From a virus: 40,141 bases of DNA. The position numbers and the translations under genes are program-made. Numbering within the stretch: the stretch's first letter is position 1; each line of letters opens with the position of its first letter. Shown here one piece after another: positions 36,788-40,141 of the stretch. The notes below the pieces were generated by a model that was given only the letters and a program-made list of their open reading frames with translations, had not been told where the DNA came from and searched no databases. Location: the IMG/VR virus record IMGVR_UViG_3300033999_000118, positions 1 to 40,141 of that record. One strand, written 5' to 3'.

Positions 36788-38788
36788 TTGGCGGTAACAA
36801 GGACGTTGAGAGCCGTAAAGTTTGCAGCAATTCGAGAAGATAAGCCTACGCAGCCAGGTAATACCACTGCTAATGCTTGGGTTGAGAATTGGGCCTATAA
36901 ATTGTACGGCTTGCTCAAATTCGACCTTTCGCAGATCCCCGCAAATGCAACAATATTGAGCGCATACCTCCGCTGGAGGATGTATGACGCAGACGATCCA
37001 ATATATGAGCGCGAAGGCACCGGAACTCTCACTATTCGGGCCAATCGTATTACCTCCGACTGGCAGGAGACGGTAACCTGGAATACAAAGCCCACTTTCA
37101 CCAGCCAGGATGCTCCCTCCGTTACAGATGCGTTTAATCAGCCTGGGCAATTCTCACCGCCATGGGATGTGACTAAACACGTTCAGGATATGGTATCGGG
37201 AGCGGTGCCAAATTACGGCTGGCTGTTCGAGATGACGAATTACGGCGGAGGAGTAGCGTTTTATAATTACGGTTATACCACTAAATATGGTTATACAACT
37301 GAACTTGTCATCACTTATATCGCTCCTTCCGCTGCGACAACGAAAGAACCCGCCGGGACGCCTAACGCACCGGGTCAGATAATTGATAGAGTATCGGGCT
37401 TCGACCTTGTGGCACAGGTCGAGAGCCAAGGTAACGAGCCAATACGAAAGCTGGAGGTGGAAATATACGATGCCGACAACAACCTCGGCTGGGAAACCGC
37501 CGTCGAATACAACATCCTCTCAGTCAACCAGAGTTCAGTGGAAACCGATACAACCGGATTCACAAGTATTGGAGGAGCTTCGCTCGCACGAGACACCAAC
37601 AACGCCTTCCACGGGAACGCAAGCCTGAAGGTATCCGTTACAAATGCCGATAATGCTGGAGTTTATGCTAGCGCAACTGCAGAACCAGGCAAGCACTACA
37701 GCGGCGTTGTCAGGTTACGTGCGGATAGCGGAACTCCTACCGTGAAGATGCTGCTGCAAGTGAAGAACAGTAGCGGGACAGTTATCGCTTCCAAGGCGAC
37801 ACCAGCATGGCCCTTATACAGCGGCTATCATTGCGCAATGATGGGCCTTTCAATACCGCCGACAAATGCCACAAACAAAAACCTTACCGCATGGCAGATA
37901 TTTACACTTGAAGACGTCGAAGCTCCTGCAGACGCGGCTACGGTAGAAATAGCGGTGGTGACCGTAGGAGCACAGACGGCTACATGGTATATGGATGCAA
38001 TTGCGATTAATCCAGATGCGAAGCTCGCGCCCTGGATAGCAACAGGTAACGTTGCCGTGCAGATCCCTTCTGGGATACTGCAATACGGTAAAGTTTATGG
38101 CTGGAGGGCTAGAGCTACGAATGCCGCCGGAAATTCCGGCTGGACTCCGCTGGCATATTTCCAATGCGTGATGTCGAAGGAAGTGACGCCAACATTGCAG
38201 GTTATTCCCGCAGAAGGTTTAATACGCCTCATCTTGACCCAACACCCTGCAGAGAACCTGGCCGGATATAGGGTATACAGGCGCAAACAGGGTGCAACGG
38301 CGTGGGAGAAACTGCTGGACCTTGTGACTGGTCTCGAAGCGGAGGACTTGATCGCAGCGTCCGGGCAGACGTATGAGTATATAGTAGCGGCTGTAGCAGT
38401 TGACGGCTATGAATCCCCGCCATCTGATCCAGTTTCGGGCTTGCTTGTAGTTGATACGACTTTCATAGGCGATATTGCTCTTGAGCACATGCCCACACTC
38501 GAATCTATATCCAGGCCTTTTGTCGGGCAAGCAGAACCAGTGCTCGGCTCAATATACATGGAAGTGCAGAGTCAGGAAAGTGGGCGTGAATTTGAACTTG
38601 AATGCTGGGTAAAAGGAAGGGAGGAGTTTGAAAGACTTGAAGCGTTGCTGAAAGGGGCTAATAAAGTTCGATACCTCGACCCGTTCGGCGAGGCTTTTTA
38701 TTTTAGGGTAATTGGCGATATAAACGTTCAAAAATGGCCTCGTGAAGAACTATACAACTTAAAGACAAGAATAACGGAGGTGGCATAA
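36788..38788 (+). CDS. Tail protein: DNRLRE, carbohydrate-binding and FN3-like domains
   Basis: 666 aa from TTG 36788 (AAGGAGG at 36773-36779, 8-base spacing). An ATG at 36782 is only 2 bases from that site, so the start is uncertain. Residues about 10-175 are DNRLRE-like (AYKLYGLLKFDLSQIPANATILSAYLRWRMYD, WQETVTWNTKP, YNYGYTT). About 235-400 look like a CBM-type jelly roll (GNASLKVSVTNADNAGVYA...). About 470-560 are FN3-like. The last 80 residues (FELECWVKGREEFERLEALLKG) resemble a distal-tail domain. Probably a sugar-binding tip protein. Confidence 0.75.
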   Translation: MAVTRTLRAVKFAAIREDKPTQPGNTTANAWVENWAYKLYGLLKFDLSQIPANATILSAYLRWRMYDADDPIYEREGTGTLTIRANRITSDWQETVTWNTKPTFTSQDAPSVTDAFNQPGQFSPPWDVTKHVQDMVSGAVPNYGWLFEMTNYGGGVAFYNYGYTTKYGYTTELVITYIAPSAATTKEPAGTPNAPGQIIDRVSGFDLVAQVESQGNEPIRKLEVEIYDADNNLGWETAVEYNILSVNQSSVETDTTGFTSIGGASLARDTNNAFHGNASLKVSVTNADNAGVYASATAEPGKHYSGVVRLRADSGTPTVKMLLQVKNSSGTVIASKATPAWPLYSGYHCAMMGLSIPPTNATNKNLTAWQIFTLEDVEAPADAATVEIAVVTVGAQTATWYMDAIAINPDAKLAPWIATGNVAVQIPSGILQYGKVYGWRARATNAAGNSGWTPLAYFQCVMSKEVTPTLQVIPAEGLIRLILTQHPAENLAGYRVYRRKQGATAWEKLLDLVTGLEAEDLIAASGQTYEYIVAAVAVDGYESPPSDPVSGLLVVDTTFIGDIALEHMPTLESISRPFVGQAEPVLGSIYMEVQSQESGREFELECWVKGREEFERLEALLKGANKVRYLDPFGEAFYFRVIGDINVQKWPREELYNLKTRITEVA

Positions 38789-38792
38789 AAAT

Positions 38793-39737
38793 ATGGCTTT
38801 TGAATTGCCTCTTGCGGGCTATGGCCTTCCTACGGAACAGGGCGTGCCGTATATAGGGGCTAAGGACAACAATAACAGGATAGCTGTTGGTGCAGGAATG
38901 TATTGGAAGAATAACTCGGGCGTATGGGTCCCAGCAAGCGTAGCTAATCCCATACCAACACGTCTAAGCGATGGGACCGACCAAGTGCAAGTGAATTCGG
39001 ATGGAAGTTTGCCTGTTCAACTAACGGGAAGTATAGCTTCAGCAACAATTCTCACTTCAGCTCCATTAGCCGCAAATAATAGTTATACATCACCATGGTT
39101 GCAAAGAACAACAGATATGGTGTATCTGATAATTGAAACAGATCAGCCAATACAGGTTACATTACAAGAAGCACTTTCTGCCTCACCGTCTAGTTTTGAC
39201 CAATACTCATTCCACGCACAGTTTGACAGTGCATCGGGCGGATATAGATTAGTTATTCCGCTATTTATCAGCGCACCATATTACAGAGTAATTGTTAAAA
39301 ATATAGGGGCTAGCACACAGACGGTATTTAGTGTTGCGGTTTCAAATAAGTTTGACCATTTTATTTCACATTATATTGTAACAGTTCCATGGTACAATGT
39401 AGCAATTAGAGATACATTATACCATAGCGTATGGAGTAATCTGCTTCCTGGAATCAGTGTACTACGGAGCCGTAACTTTGCTCCAACACTTTTTGTTATC
39501 AAAAATACACTCGACCAATCTGTAACTGTAAACATTGGTGTTAGCAGTCCTAGTTATGGGTTCAACGTGGCATCAAATATATCTGTCGCAGCAGGAGCAA
39601 CCAAAACTATCAGTGTAGCGGATACGCCATTGCTCGGAAATTTGCCTGCTGTAGCGTATGAAGCTTCCGCAACGGCGGCGGCTGCTCCTACAACGGGAGG
39701 ATTATATATATACGCCATAGCTGCGGCAAGAAGATAA
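38793..39737 (+). CDS. Tail fibre / receptor-binding-like protein
   Basis: 314 aa behind GGAGGTGGCATAAAAAT. Beta-rich, with many Ser/Thr/Asn, no charged helices, no enzymatic motif. The sequence NPIPTRLSDGTDQVQVNSDGSLPVQLTG occurs in thermophilic Firmicutes phage fibres. A C-terminal small-residue segment (AVAYEASATAAAAPTTGGLY) could be the trimerisation end. Follows the DNRLRE protein, so likely a host-binding fibre. Confidence 0.6.
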   Translation: MAFELPLAGYGLPTEQGVPYIGAKDNNNRIAVGAGMYWKNNSGVWVPASVANPIPTRLSDGTDQVQVNSDGSLPVQLTGSIASATILTSAPLAANNSYTSPWLQRTTDMVYLIIETDQPIQVTLQEALSASPSSFDQYSFHAQFDSASGGYRLVIPLFISAPYYRVIVKNIGASTQTVFSVAVSNKFDHFISHYIVTVPWYNVAIRDTLYHSVWSNLLPGISVLRSRNFAPTLFVIKNTLDQSVTVNIGVSSPSYGFNVASNISVAAGATKTISVADTPLLGNLPAVAYEASATAAAAPTTGGLYIYAIAAARR

Positions 39738-39751
39738 GGAGGGGAATTAAA

Positions 39752-39955
39752 ATGCTTTTGGATGCACTTTCTAACGGCGGCTATGTAGCTGGTAACGTTG
39801 TTTTACTTCCGGATGGGAGTCAAGTTAATCTGGATGTATTTTTACAAATGTTTCCGCAGAATTGCACTTATGCACAAGCCATTGAAATTGACGGAGGGAC
39901 AAAGGGATACAAACAACTATTTGATACATTAAAAGAAAAAGGATTATTTAACTAA
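39752..39955 (+). CDS. Small hypothetical protein at the end of the tail fibre genes
   Basis: 67 aa behind AAGGAGGGGAATTAAA. YVAGNVVLLPDGSQVNLDVFLQMFPQN then a helix (GTKGYKQLFDTLKEKG). Perhaps a fibre-associated or chaperone protein. On the circle it is followed by the convergent minus-strand gene. Confidence 0.6.
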   Translation: MLLDALSNGGYVAGNVVLLPDGSQVNLDVFLQMFPQNCTYAQAIEIDGGTKGYKQLFDTLKEKGLFN

Positions 39956-39978
39956 CGGGGGACGATAGTAAAAAAAAA

Positions 39979-40012
39979 GAAAGGCAGTGGTAATTATTTA
40001 CCACTGCCTTTC
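39979..40012. terminator. Convergent terminator at the circle junction
   Basis: GAAAGGCAGTGGTAA and its complement TTACCACTGCCTTTC flank a short TTAT loop, with a run of T's on the minus-strand side (A's at 39971-39978). It ends the minus-strand gene that crosses the junction and probably the plus-strand tail operon. Confidence 0.75.
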
Positions 40013-40141
40013 TCTATAACCTCAAGTTCATCAATGGCTTTTTTTATAAGATTGGTGGTCTCGTTAAAAATTTTATCTATTGAGCCTGAAAGACCTAATG
40101 AGTTATACTTTCTACCATCTTTTTCGAATCCCTGAATAACA
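39994..40141 (-). CDS. 3' end of the 189-aa minus-strand junction gene (partial here)
   Basis: Positions 40015-40141 repeat 1-127; 40014-39994 add six codons (E-K-G-S-G-K) and stop TAA at 39994-39996. This fragment is the same gene described at 1-549 and should be counted once on the circle. Confidence 0.8.
   Translation of the reverse strand, partial: VIQGFEKDGRKYNSLGLSGSIDKIFNETTNLIKKAIDELEVIEKGSGK
40015..40141. repeat. 127-bp terminal direct repeat, right copy
   Basis: Exact copy of 1-127. Removing it gives the 40,014-bp circle. Confidence 0.93.

Noticed and set aside
1-40141. CRISPR array
   Set aside because: No regularly spaced identical repeats with unique spacers; the iterons and operator repeats are short and do not fit.

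Overview
The window is a complete temperate siphovirus (prophage) genome of a low-GC Gram-positive host. The last 127 bases (40015-40141) repeat the first 127, so the contig closes to a circle of 40,014 bp with one gene (1-549 plus 39994-40014, minus strand) crossing the cut. Host inference: strong AAGGAGG-type ribosome binding sites, Firmicutes-type phage families (ImmA, Gam, RinA/ArpU, LLH holin), an endolysin with an SLH wall-binding domain, and an attP core equal to the 3' half of a Thr-tRNA(CGT). Together these point to a clostridial, possibly thermophilic, host. That last step is inference.

Layout. (1) 616-4344 (+) finishes the late operon: tail hub carrying two discoidin-like domains, OB-fold baseplate protein, XhlA-like protein, small membrane protein, amidase endolysin, LLH holin. 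(2) 4345-4690 is attP. (3) 4688-10223 (-) is the lysogeny arm: integrase, ImmA-type peptidase, small proteins, a DEDDh exonuclease, a truncated ImmA copy, a DUF3800 protein next to a candidate structured RNA, and the CI/ImmR-like repressor. (4) 10224-10384 is the operator switch. (5) 10385-21396 is the early region: Cro-like protein, BRO/KilAC antirepressor, ribbon-helix-helix regulators, a HEARO/omega-RNA-like structured element, Gam-like nuclease inhibitor, candidate annealing protein, O-like initiator with iterons inside its gene, DnaC-like loader, Cys-rich small proteins, a DUF1874/AcrIII-1 viral ring nuclease, a resolvase-like nuclease and a RinA/ArpU-like late activator. (6) 21404-39955 (+) is the late operon: TerS/TerL, portal, Mu F-like minor head protein, protease with nested scaffold, DUF2190 decoration, gpT-like capsid, connectors, major tail protein, frameshifted tail chaperones, tape measure and tail fibres. 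Three minus-strand genes (32313-33111 and the junction gene) interrupt it as likely morons.

Working together: ImmA probably removes the repressor on induction and Cro plus antirepressor enforce lytic growth. The initiator and loader start replication at the iterons, and the late activator opens the IR-flanked promoter at 21404-21435. Packaging, head and tail genes follow, then lysis.

Most notable items: AcrIII-1 ring nuclease (20058-20378), DUF3800 plus hairpin RNA (8863-9788), HEARO-like RNA without an IscB (about 11599-11800), the lambda-like origin (16531-16714), a canonical T_TTT_TTC frameshift (32012-32018), and nested in-frame starts in the scaffold and endolysin genes.
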